Assembly (NCBI GenBank): GCA_029934215.1 | Contig: JAOZMR010000073.1 | Span: 1 to 10,696 of the forward strand | Length of the DNA stretch: 10,696 bases | Source: Pontiellaceae bacterium | Lineage (GTDB): Bacteria > Verrucomicrobiota > Kiritimatiellia > Kiritimatiellales > Tichowtungiaceae | Direction of reading: 5' to 3' | Shown here: positions 4,137 to 10,654 of the stretch, in pieces | Numbering within the stretch: position 1 is the stretch's first letter | Layout of the letters: every line of letters starts with the position of its first letter | Made by a program: the position numbers and the translations under genes | Notes under the pieces: model-generated | The model's input: only the letters and a program-made list of their open reading frames with translations | The model's database searches: none | What the model was told of the DNA's origin: nothing

Positions 4137-4931
4137 ATGAAACTTGAATTTCCACAGAAAAAAAGAGGTTTGACGCTTTTGGGCGCCACGCTTTTCGCGT
4201 GCAACGTCTGCGCGATTCCGAACCTACTTATAAAAGAGCTCACCGTCGGTTCGCCGCGCGAGGCGGGTTCGCCCGTCACAATTACAGCTCTTGTGGAAAA
4301 TAGTGGAATGACTAGCGCGGGCGCATTCGACGTACATTTCTATGTCGACGACGTGTTCGTCGGGGAAACAACCGTGAACCCATCGGGAGGACTTTGGTCG
4401 CACGAAATCAGCGAAGAAACATTTTCCTATACCGCAACATCCCCCGGCATGCACGAAATCCGTGTAGTCGCCGATGGAGCAGAAGTGATTTCTGAAATGG
4501 CTGAGTTCGACAACGAAAAAACGATTTCCGCTGAATGGGAAGCGGGTCCCGATGCAGATTTCGACGGGATCGCCGATGCGTGGGAAGCAGAGCATTTTCC
4601 TGAAACCAGCAACTGCGATCCCGCTGCGATCTGCGCCAACGGTATAAACACAATGCTTCAAGCCTACATCGCCGGTCTCGATCCGAATGACCTAAACAGC
4701 CGCTTTGAGGTGAACCTGCTCTACGCATCCTTCTTTGAACCCCTCCTTGAGTGGACCGCCGTCAGTGGCCGCGTCTACAGCGTGGACTGCTCAACGAACC
4801 TGTCAACAGGCAATTTCCAACCCTTGGAAACCGGCATTGAGTACCCAAGCAACTCCCTGAGGGTTCCAAACATTGGAAACGCATTTTATCGAATCAACGT
4901 GAAGCTCAAAACCTCAGAAGATGAGTTGTGA
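4137..4931 (+). CDS. Secreted CARDB-domain protein
   Basis: 264 aa. Residues 1 to about 25 form a signal peptide (basic FPQKKRG, hydrophobic LTLLGATLFACNVCA). A CARDB-type adhesion fold follows from about 27 to 140 (PNLLIKELTVGSP, TALVENSGMTSAGAFDVHFY, FDNEKTISAEW). Then comes DADFDGIADAWEAEHF (about 143-158), an Asp-rich loop like those binding calcium in thrombospondin type-3 and dockerin-like linkers, and a C-terminal beta domain ending WTAVSGRVYSVDCSTNLS ... NAFYRINVKL. The last type is, from memory, frequent at the ends of secreted Kiritimatiellota/Lentisphaerota proteins. No sortase or PEP-CTERM signal is seen. ATG 4137 was chosen because it puts the signal peptide at the N-terminus; its RBS (TTGAGG) is poorly spaced. 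The frame is open upstream to 3939. A TTGACA at 4071 could be a -35, but no good -10 follows. Two TTCCAA-N3-TTGGAA dyads lie in its last 40 codons. Confidence 0.85.
   Translation: MKLEFPQKKRGLTLLGATLFACNVCAIPNLLIKELTVGSPREAGSPVTITALVENSGMTSAGAFDVHFYVDDVFVGETTVNPSGGLWSHEISEETFSYTATSPGMHEIRVVADGAEVISEMAEFDNEKTISAEWEAGPDADFDGIADAWEAEHFPETSNCDPAAICANGINTMLQAYIAGLDPNDLNSRFEVNLLYASFFEPLLEWTAVSGRVYSVDCSTNLSTGNFQPLETGIEYPSNSLRVPNIGNAFYRINVKLKTSEDEL
4814..4830. repeat. TTCCAA-N3-TTGGAA dyad inside a coding region
   Basis: TTTCCAACCCTTGGAAA is a perfect 7+3+7 dyad. In the reading frame of the CARDB protein it encodes part of N-F-Q-P-L-E-T. Confidence 0.8.
4864..4878. repeat. TTCCAA-N3-TTGGAA dyad inside a coding region, second
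   Basis: TTCCAAACATTGGAA is a perfect 6+3+6 dyad read in a different codon phase from the previous one (V-P-N-I-G-N). A protein-level constraint therefore does not explain both. Confidence 0.8.
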
Positions 4932-4971
4932 GAGATACCTCGTGCATGTGAAAAAATTCAGAGAAACGAAG

Positions 4972-5325
4972 ATGAAAAATACAAATCTACAATCCAAAAC
5001 AAAGCAACGATGTCGTTGTGTTTTCCTCTTTTCCGTTCTCCCGCTCCTCCTCACAGGCTGCGGAAACAGCGACACTGAAGACGCGCCTCAAGAAAACGCT
5101 CTTGTAGCGGACGTTGCAGTCCAGCCCGTCGAAAAGCAGAGCGTTGACACCCGCAAGCTCCCACCCGACACCCCGCCAGTCTTTCCTGGCGAAGACGTTT
5201 TATTAAAGCATCCGGAAACACCGGAGCTACCATTTGGAATACGAAAATCAAAACCAGAAAGGACATCCGAAGGATCCGGCACAAAGCCGGATACAAATAA
5301 TCTTAAGCACAAAAACGTAAACTAA
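4972..5325 (+). CDS. Small predicted lipoprotein, function unknown
   Basis: 117 aa. The N-terminus has a basic stretch (KTKQRCR), a hydrophobic segment (CVFLFSVLPLLL) and a lipobox LTGC, so the mature protein should begin at Cys30 as a lipid-anchored protein. The remainder (about 87 residues) is polar, Pro/Glu/Lys-rich and probably disordered, with PPDTPPVFPGED and GIRKSKPERTSEGSGT. No known domain is seen. I chose ATG 4972 to place the signal peptide at the N-terminus. The frame also opens at ATG 4921, overlapping the end of the CARDB gene by 11 bp, and ribosome-binding evidence is weak for both (GAGAAACGAAG before 4972). The last six residues (KHKNVN) and the stop codon are encoded by the first unit of a 31-bp tandem repeat, so the C-terminus may be a late addition. 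Confidence 0.75.
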   Translation: MKNTNLQSKTKQRCRCVFLFSVLPLLLTGCGNSDTEDAPQENALVADVAVQPVEKQSVDTRKLPPDTPPVFPGEDVLLKHPETPELPFGIRKSKPERTSEGSGTKPDTNNLKHKNVN

Positions 5326-5361
5326 GCACAGATCAAAACACAAAAACGTAAACTAAGCACA
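5308..5361 (+). repeat. 31-bp-period direct repeat across the lipoprotein stop codon
   Basis: CACAAAAACGTAAACTAAGC (followed by ACA) occurs at 5308-5330 and again at 5339-5361. A degenerate third trace (ACAAAACGTAAAAC) lies near 5387. The first unit supplies the final codons and TAA of the lipoprotein gene; the second lies in the A-rich intergenic region. This is likely a replication-slippage product. Confidence 0.85.
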
Positions 5362-5477
5362 AATTAATACACGAAGCAAAAAGAACAAAACGTAAAACAA
5401 AAATAAATTGGGAGCAAACACTCCCGTCAGCGCACAAACCCAACAAATGGGCTACGTGCACAACCAAAAGGAAAAAA

Positions 5478-8400
5478 ATGAGAAAAATAAAACAACTTGT
5501 GAGTCTGGCGTTCTGCGCCCTGCTTGCAATGTCTGTGTGGGCGGAGGACTTTACCCCTACGGATATCGCAAATCTAAAGGTGAGCGTGCCGGAAACTGCT
5601 GAAGTATATCAGTTTTCCGATACAACCTGTACTATTCAGAAGTCAGGAGAAGATGTTGGACAGTGTGAATATACGTATGTCAAAGATGGCGCTCTCGGCA
5701 TGATTACCCTGATTTTTGCTGATAATACGCGAAATTATGTGGATCTCACATTTACGTCTTTAACTGCGGGAACCGGTAAATATTTTGAGGCTCCAGGGGG
5801 TTCCGGACAAGCGTTTACCTTTACGGTAGTCGGTTCAAACTACGCCCCGGAGGATGTCGTATGGCGCACAATGACCGTCACTGAAGATGGTGAAACAGAA
5901 GACTATGTTTTCTTTGTAGACACTGTTGAAGTGGATGAAAACGTATACCCCTATACTTACACCAAAAATGGTGCAAGCGAGGCAAGAGTTGATCTTGATA
6001 CCGAATCATCTGTCCTCACATTCACAACTGCGAATAGCGGAACAATTATTACGACTTACATAGGAGATCACGTTGAAACCAATACATTCACCATCAGTGC
6101 GGCTCTACAACCTGACCTGAAGGTGAAAGCGTTTGGAATCTACGAGACCAACGTGGTGACCGAAGGTTCGGTCTGGATTGATCTGGATATTGAAAACGAC
6201 GGAGCGGTCGACGCACTGAATGAATTTATTACTAAAGTCTATATCGGAACGACGGACAACGTGGCTTCGATGACTGAGGTGCAGTTTGGATTGGATTACG
6301 GTGCATCTGGATCGCATTCGGTTTACGGGCTTGCCGCTGGTGCTTCGCAGACTCTGGTTTACGGAACAGACTCGGCAGCATCTGAAGGAATTCAGTACGG
6401 ACTATCCCTCGGTGCATCCAGTTCGGTTCAGTGCGGAATAGACATCCCTGCATCGCACTCCTTGAGTGCCTTTTCGGCTCCATCCGTTCCTGGCACCTAT
6501 TATCTGGCTGCTAGGGTTGATGCAAATGATACTAATTCAGAGTCTAATGAAGACAACAACTGGAGTGAGGTTCAAACGCTGATTGTTGACCCTGGCTATG
6601 CTCCTGTTTGTAGCATTCAAGGTCGCACAATGACCGTCACTGAAGATGGTGAAACGGAAGACTATGTTTTCTCTGTAGACACCGTTGAAGTGGATGGAAC
6701 CGAAAACAGCTATTCTTACACCAGAACTGGTGCAAGCAAGGCAAGTGTTGTTCTGACTAATGAATCATCTGTCCTTGAATCATCTGTCCTCACATTCAAA
6801 ACTGCTAACAGCGGAACGATTGTTACGACTCACGAAGGAGGTCATGTTGAAACCAACACCTTCACGCTCGGAGCAGTTCCTACTTGGAGCATCAGCAAAA
6901 CCTCTGCACAGCACACAGGAGCAGGCGGCGACGGATCGTTCATTATCAGACAGACCTCTGGCGCACCTGCAACATGGGAAACTGAATCCAAAACGGATTG
7001 GATTTCCATGATCGACTCTAGCGGCACTAATGATGTAACTATTGAATATTTTGTATTCGCAAACACCACGGGTGTAAGTCGTGCCGGATCCCTTGTGGCG
7101 GGCGGAAATACGCTCACGGTATATCAGGCGGCAATGAAAGATTTTGCACCAACCAACATCTCGCAGTGTGTTCTCTCGATTAACGAGAAGTACGAAACCA
7201 AGAAGTACGCATTTTCCACCGAATCAAACTTCGTTTCTGTTGCCGTAACCGACAATAATGGCGATGTTGCGTTTGGAACGAATGGAACGTACAGCTACTC
7301 CAAATCTAATGGTGAAAACGGAAGCGTAGAGATCGATTCTCTATGGTGGACTCTTACCTTTACTTCAAAAACAGAAGGTGAAGCCGTTACTTATGATCCT
7401 GAAAACTATACTGAAACAACACTCCCATTCATCCTCACCAGCGGCGACTGGGCTCCTGAGAGCTTGGTTGGGAAGCTTGCTGTTGGTACTGACGAAAACG
7501 CAACGTCTTTCAGAGATAAAGGAAGCTTTGTTTGCGAAGAGGACGATGAAGATGGTGATGACAAAGGAACCTATACCTACACAAAAACAGCTGCAATTAC
7601 CGGTTTAGCAACCCAGTGGTTTGAAGGTGATCCGACTAACGTGACGGAAACAGTGAAACTAACCATGTTTTCTGCAACACAAGGCGTTTACGAGGTTGCC
7701 GAAGCTGGTAAGAATGGAGTCTTTACTATTGAAGACGGTGCATTGTACTGGCTCGAAGTTAAAGATGGCGAAGGAACAGGCGCTTATGCTCAAAACGATG
7801 CCGTTGAAATCGAAGCAACTAATGTGGCTCACAAGGCTTTTGTTGCATGGATGGGTGCTGTTGCATACGTTGAAAGTACAATAGCTGCCGAAACAACGGT
7901 TACAATGCCTGCGGAGGACATCACGGTTTACGCAACGCATACGGACACGCCTTGGGATGTTGTTGGGAATCTCTACACGAATGTTGATGGCGCGGCTTCC
8001 AGCCACTCGTTTGTTGTTACGAATACATCCTCTACAACAGCCAAATGGTCTGCAACGATTGAGCCGAGCGATGCCACAAACTGGCTCTCGCTTGCTGAAT
8101 CCTACACAAACATGACCAATGCAGCTTCGGTTGTTTTCTCTGTGACATCTAACGAAACGGGTCGCGTCCGTGAAGGAATCATCCTTGTGGCCGGCAAAGA
8201 GTTTGATGTGGATCAAGCTCCGTTAGCTCCACTTGCTGCGACTAATCCGTCGCCTGAGCATAACGATGGAACTGGCGAAGCTGTAAATCGCAACGTGACC
8301 CTTAAATGGGAAAACGGTGGACGTGCGTTGAGCTACAATGTGTATTTTGCACAGACGAATCAGACCCTCAAAAAAGTTGAAGCTGAATTCAAAGCCTCCT

Positions 8401-9188
8401 CTACAGAAGCTGGTGCCACCAATACGTATCAAATTGGAACACGCGCTCCTGGTAGACGGTGCACATGGCGTGTAGACGCCGTCAATGAGGGAGGAACAAA
8501 CACTGGATCCGTTTGGGCATTCCTTCCGAAAAACGTCGCCACGGTTGATGAATCGCTTGATGCAGATGGCTTAAACCTCGAAGGGACGACTTCTACGAAT
8601 GTTGCTCCTTGGTTCTCAACCATCGTTACTAACGGGATAAAAACAAATACGGTTATGCAAAGCGGCGCGATCACCAATGGGCAGGAAACGGCGATTGAAA
8701 CCACTATTCAAGGACCGGGTACGCTCTCCTTCGATGTGAAAGTCTCGACCGACGGAACCAACGCACTGAACTTCGTTGTCAACGAAGACATTCTGATAAA
8801 CTGGGTTGACGATATCGACTGGACAAACCGAACCGCTGAACTCAAAAAGGGTGAGCAGGTTGTGAAGTGGGTTTATGCCCAAAACAACGACACGACAATC
8901 AGCAACGCCGCGTGGCTCGACGAAGTGTCGTGGTCTGGTGAAAACAAAACCACCTATCCATTCAACTGCGGAGACGTTTATACAGCTGCCTACCTCTGGA
9001 GCGATGCCGACCAAACTTGGCTCGAACTCGGTGTGGAAGAAGACAGAAGTGAAATCGTTCTCGAAAACCTGCAGCAGGGCAACTGGTACTGGTTCTGCGT
9101 GTTGGAGTGGAAGCTTGATGTAAGTCTCCCCGAAGGCGGAGAATGGGTTCTTATTCACGGGGACTGGTTCCGTCAGCTCGACGACTAA
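5478..9188 (+). CDS. Large modular secreted protein (repeat modules, CARDB, BACON, InlB-like, FN3-like)
   Basis: 1236 aa. Signal peptide 1-22 (MRKIKQLVSLAFCALLAMSV then WA). Order of parts: module M1 24-121; M2 122-209; CARDB-like domain 211-371 with an internal short-repeat insert (268-330); M3 374-467; BACON-like domain 468-552 (W-E-T-E-S-K-T-D-W-I ... G-S-L-V-A-G-G ... V-Y-Q-A-A); M4 555-657; M5 658-760; divergent InlB-type repeat about 761-823 (F-V-A-W-M-G ... T-V-T-M-P-A-E-D-I-T-V-Y-A); second BACON-like domain 824-914; FN3-like domain about 918-1016 (Y-N-V-Y-F ... W-R-V-D-A-V-N-E-G-G); jelly-roll-like domain about 1020-1154 (G-P-G-T-L-S-F-D-V-K-V-S ... A-W-L-D-E-V-S-W); Trp-rich C-terminus 1155-1236. 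The M modules share Y-x-Y-x-K/R-x-G-A/N and L-x-F-x-(S/T)-A/T-x-G. AAGGA precedes the ATG. It is probably an adhesin or surface scaffold; no enzyme domain is seen. Confidence 0.88.
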   Translation: MRKIKQLVSLAFCALLAMSVWAEDFTPTDIANLKVSVPETAEVYQFSDTTCTIQKSGEDVGQCEYTYVKDGALGMITLIFADNTRNYVDLTFTSLTAGTGKYFEAPGGSGQAFTFTVVGSNYAPEDVVWRTMTVTEDGETEDYVFFVDTVEVDENVYPYTYTKNGASEARVDLDTESSVLTFTTANSGTIITTYIGDHVETNTFTISAALQPDLKVKAFGIYETNVVTEGSVWIDLDIENDGAVDALNEFITKVYIGTTDNVASMTEVQFGLDYGASGSHSVYGLAAGASQTLVYGTDSAASEGIQYGLSLGASSSVQCGIDIPASHSLSAFSAPSVPGTYYLAARVDANDTNSESNEDNNWSEVQTLIVDPGYAPVCSIQGRTMTVTEDGETEDYVFSVDTVEVDGTENSYSYTRTGASKASVVLTNESSVLESSVLTFKTANSGTIVTTHEGGHVETNTFTLGAVPTWSISKTSAQHTGAGGDGSFIIRQTSGAPATWETESKTDWISMIDSSGTNDVTIEYFVFANTTGVSRAGSLVAGGNTLTVYQAAMKDFAPTNISQCVLSINEKYETKKYAFSTESNFVSVAVTDNNGDVAFGTNGTYSYSKSNGENGSVEIDSLWWTLTFTSKTEGEAVTYDPENYTETTLPFILTSGDWAPESLVGKLAVGTDENATSFRDKGSFVCEEDDEDGDDKGTYTYTKTAAITGLATQWFEGDPTNVTETVKLTMFSATQGVYEVAEAGKNGVFTIEDGALYWLEVKDGEGTGAYAQNDAVEIEATNVAHKAFVAWMGAVAYVESTIAAETTVTMPAEDITVYATHTDTPWDVVGNLYTNVDGAASSHSFVVTNTSSTTAKWSATIEPSDATNWLSLAESYTNMTNAASVVFSVTSNETGRVREGIILVAGKEFDVDQAPLAPLAATNPSPEHNDGTGEAVNRNVTLKWENGGRALSYNVYFAQTNQTLKKVEAEFKASSTEAGATNTYQIGTRAPGRRCTWRVDAVNEGGTNTGSVWAFLPKNVATVDESLDADGLNLEGTTSTNVAPWFSTIVTNGIKTNTVMQSGAITNGQETAIETTIQGPGTLSFDVKVSTDGTNALNFVVNEDILINWVDDIDWTNRTAELKKGEQVVKWVYAQNNDTTISNAAWLDEVSWSGENKTTYPFNCGDVYTAAYLWSDADQTWLELGVEEDRSEIVLENLQQGNWYWFCVLEWKLDVSLPEGGEWVLIHGDWFRQLDD
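5865..5937 (+). repeat. Internal duplication, copy in module M2
   Basis: CGCACAATGACCGTCACTGA and the following bases match 6624-6696 with three differences over 73 bp. The similarity continues at a lower level across the rest of modules M2 and M3, showing that M3 (or M2) arose by recent duplication. Confidence 0.9.
6279..6467 (+). repeat. Short protein repeats inserted in the CARDB-like domain
   Basis: Residues 268-330 break into five units: VQFGLDYGASGSHS, VYGLAAGASQTL, VYGTDSAASEG, IQYGLSLGASSS and VQCGIDIPASHSLS. They share V/I-x-x-G-x-x-x-x-A-S with 11-14 residue periods. Normal CARDB folds have a single loop here (typically ...G-A-S-x-T-L), so this looks like local expansion of that loop. 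The nucleotide copies have diverged, so the expansion is not recent. Confidence 0.7.
6624..6696 (+). repeat. Internal duplication, copy in module M3
   Basis: Partner of 5865-5937. Downstream in the same module a 15-bp tandem duplication (GAATCATCTGTCCTT/C, 6762-6776 and 6777-6791) adds E-S-S-V-L twice, a typical slippage event. Confidence 0.9.
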
Positions 9189-9199
9189 CTCGTCAAAAT

Positions 9200-9232
9200 G
9201 ATTCTGAAGAGGCTTCGCGCCTCTTCAGAATC
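9200..9232 (+). promoter_or_regulatory. Strong hairpin after the large secreted-protein gene
   Basis: GATTCTGAAGAGGC (9200-9213) and GCCTCTTCAGAATC (9219-9232) form a perfect 14-bp stem with a five-base loop, 12 bp after the stop codon. No T-tract follows (TCAAACGATAAAC). It could be a weak or factor-assisted terminator, an mRNA 3'-stabilising hairpin, or an attenuating element that lowers expression of the two genes downstream. Confidence 0.75.
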
Positions 9233-9261
9233 TCAAACGATAAACAAAAAGGAAAATGATT

Positions 9262-9648
9262 ATGAAAAAATTAAAATATATAGCAATGCTACTCGCACTC
9301 GCGTGCGGCGCATTTGCTACCGACAGGGTTGAACTACCCACAGAAACAATTGCTATGCCGCTGGTTAGCGGCGAAGCAACCATTCGTGTATGGAATCAGG
9401 ATGCTCAGGACTGGATGAATCCAGCGGATTACGCTAACGGAGATATAACCGACGACTTTGGCGTTGTTTACACTGGCTCTGTCAGCTTCGACTTCATAGT
9501 TCCAACTTGGGGCGATGCAGATGCTGAAGTAGACGAGCTTCGCTGGTTCTGGGTTGGTGTTTGGGATTATTCCGTCGCCGACTACGTCTTCGGACGCTGG
9601 ATCAGTCATCAACGTACAGATTCGAGCCCACAATCGGAGGCTCTCTAA
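9262..9648 (+). CDS. Small secreted Trp-rich protein resembling the C-terminus of the large protein
   Basis: 128 aa with signal peptide MKKLKYIAMLLALACGAFA, predicted cut before Thr20. The mature part contains RVWNQDAQDWMNPADY and, near the end, ELRWFWVGVWDYSVADYVFG followed by RWI. The C-terminal ~80 residues of the 1236-aa protein have the same order of features: LWSDADQTWLE, then NWYWFCVLEW, then GEWVLIHGDWF. I infer a shared small domain, but the middle differs and a proper alignment is needed. ATG 9262 gives AAGGA at about eight bases; ATG 9256 two codons earlier is also possible with shorter spacing. The gene is 73 bp after the large gene, behind a hairpin, and its stop overlaps the next start by one base (TAATG). 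Function unknown. Confidence 0.78.
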   Translation: MKKLKYIAMLLALACGAFATDRVELPTETIAMPLVSGEATIRVWNQDAQDWMNPADYANGDITDDFGVVYTGSVSFDFIVPTWGDADAEVDELRWFWVGVWDYSVADYVFGRWISHQRTDSSPQSEAL

Positions 9649-10142
9649 TGAAGAAAATCATATTACTACTAACGATCCTTTCACTTGGACTCTCCGCCAT
9701 TGCGCAAGATTCCATGTTGCACCTAAAAAGCTCAACAGACGCGGCTGGAGCACTCCAGAACGAAGTTGGCTTAAAGTTCACCAAATGGTCTGACGCGACA
9801 TCGATCCTCCGTCCATCACGCTGGGCAACGCCATTCAAAGAGGGAGGTTTCCTTTCTTGGCTGAACCCAGTTGCATGGAAGGCAGCACCTGCACGCACAG
9901 GAATCATCCTGGCCGGTAACGTCGTTATTGTCACAGCAGCAGTTGTTGGTGTGGACGCAATCGCCGACGCTATTTCTGGCGATGATAACAATGGCGGCGG
10001 TGCACCTGCTCAGACCGCAGACATCAACGCAGCACCTCTGTCGGACGGCAATGGTCCTTCTGGAGATAACAATTCGCCACCAGGCGGCGGCGCAGCACCT
10101 GGTGGCGGAATGGCACCTGTCGGTGGTTCTCCGGTTCCGTAA
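9648..10142 (+). CDS. Predicted exported protein with membrane-like helix and Gly/Pro-rich tail
   Basis: 164 aa with signal peptide MKKIILLLTILSLGLSAIA, cleavage before Gln20. The mature protein starts QDSMLHLKSSTDAAGALQNE, continues through Trp/Pro-rich SRWATPF and FLSWLNPVAWKAAPARTG, then a hydrophobic stretch GIILAGNVVIVTAAVVGVDA (about 84-103) that could span or insert in a membrane, and ends in a low-complexity tail (D-D-N-N-G-G-G, S-P-P-G-G-G-A-A-P-G-G-G). I do not recognise a family. ATG 9648 is chosen over the longer frame from 9561 because CGGAGG lies seven bases upstream, and because it gives a signal peptide and a TAATG junction with the upstream gene, implying translational coupling. 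A strong terminator follows, so it ends the transcription unit. The layout suggests a partner of the 128-aa secreted protein in envelope anchoring; this is inference. Confidence 0.78.
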   Translation: MKKIILLLTILSLGLSAIAQDSMLHLKSSTDAAGALQNEVGLKFTKWSDATSILRPSRWATPFKEGGFLSWLNPVAWKAAPARTGIILAGNVVIVTAAVVGVDAIADAISGDDNNGGGAPAQTADINAAPLSDGNGPSGDNNSPPGGGAAPGGGMAPVGGSPVP

Positions 10143-10165
10143 CCAAACCTGGTAACAACCACAAG

Positions 10166-10199
10166 GCTCATCAAGCATCAACTTGATGAGCTTTTTTCT
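10166..10199 (+). terminator. Intrinsic terminator of the secreted-protein operon
   Basis: GCTCATCAAG (10166-10175) pairs perfectly with CTTGATGAGC (10182-10191) around a six-base loop and is followed by TTTTTTCTTTTT. It begins 24 bp after the stop codon of the 164-aa gene. This is the clearest terminator in the window. Confidence 0.95.
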
Positions 10200-10265
10200 T
10201 TTTCCACTATTGATCATTGAATGAAACACCCAATGAATGAATGTCTGGGAACCTCTGAAAGATGT

Positions 10266-10343
10266 TTAGCCGCTAAAGAACGCAAAGATCGGTGGCGCTT
10301 GGCCCGTCTTTTTTTTGCGTTCTCTGCGTTCTTTCGCGGTTAA
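10266..10343 (-). repeat. 78-bp hairpin element, copy 2
   Basis: Reverse orientation relative to 486-563. Its reverse complement shares TTAACCGCGAA-GAACGCAGAG, the A-tract, GACGGGC, and TCTTTGCGTTCTTT. Differences include the AGCGG outer arm and the loop. After the right arm comes TAATAAATCTCCC, which also occurs after CATCCGTGG at about 799-811. Confidence 0.85.
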
Positions 10344-10381
10344 TAAATCTCCCTTTAGAGGGAGTCAAATGTCAATGCGTT

Positions 10382-10654
10382 ATGAATGATAAAATCGGAA
10401 ACAAAATTGGGCTTGCTGTCTTTCTTTTTATTGGAGCTGCGTTTTTTGTTCATGTCTCCCCAGAGACGCCTGCGATCAATTATTTCGAATCTCCAAAGCG
10501 GTTTATCTGGGGATTATGTGCTTGCTACCTCGCTCTGTTCTCCTTTCGATCACAAACTTCTCCAAAAAAAAGCATCTGCACCCCTCTTCTTTTTCTCCTT
10601 TTATGGATCGTAGCTCGGACGTTATTTGTTTCGGACGGGCGTGGTAGACTGTAA
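10382..10654 (+). CDS. Small hydrophobic protein, uncertain gene or truncated membrane protein
   Basis: 90 aa from ATG 10382 (MNDKIGNKIGLAVFLFIGAA). There are three hydrophobic stretches: about 9-24 (GLAVFLFIGAAFFVHV), 39-53 (FIWGLCACYLALFSF) and 64-81 (TPLLFLLLWIVARTLFV), with FESPKR between the first two. The pattern resembles the N-terminal membrane helices of an O-antigen-ligase-like or other polytopic protein cut short, but I cannot assign a family. The frame is open further upstream to 10292, where it only reads through the 78-bp hairpin element, so that part is not credible. No well-spaced RBS precedes 10382 (AGAGGGAG is about 18 bases away). It lies behind a terminator with no obvious promoter. 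Confidence 0.4.
   Translation: MNDKIGNKIGLAVFLFIGAAFFVHVSPETPAINYFESPKRFIWGLCACYLALFSFRSQTSPKKSICTPLLFLLLWIVARTLFVSDGRGRL

Noticed and set aside
7659..9158. Long minus-strand frames opposite the large secreted-protein gene
   Set aside because: They are shadows of a clear 1236-codon gene with signal peptide and known domain types. Their translations are Cys/His-rich in a way typical of antisense reading.
8940..9188. PEP-CTERM or LPxTG sorting signal at the end of the large protein
   Set aside because: The C-terminus has no hydrophobic helix followed by basic residues and no matching motif.
10292..10381. N-terminal extension of the small hydrophobic protein
   Set aside because: This part merely translates the 78-bp hairpin element (F-F-C-V-L-C-V-L-S-R-L), as the other copy also does.
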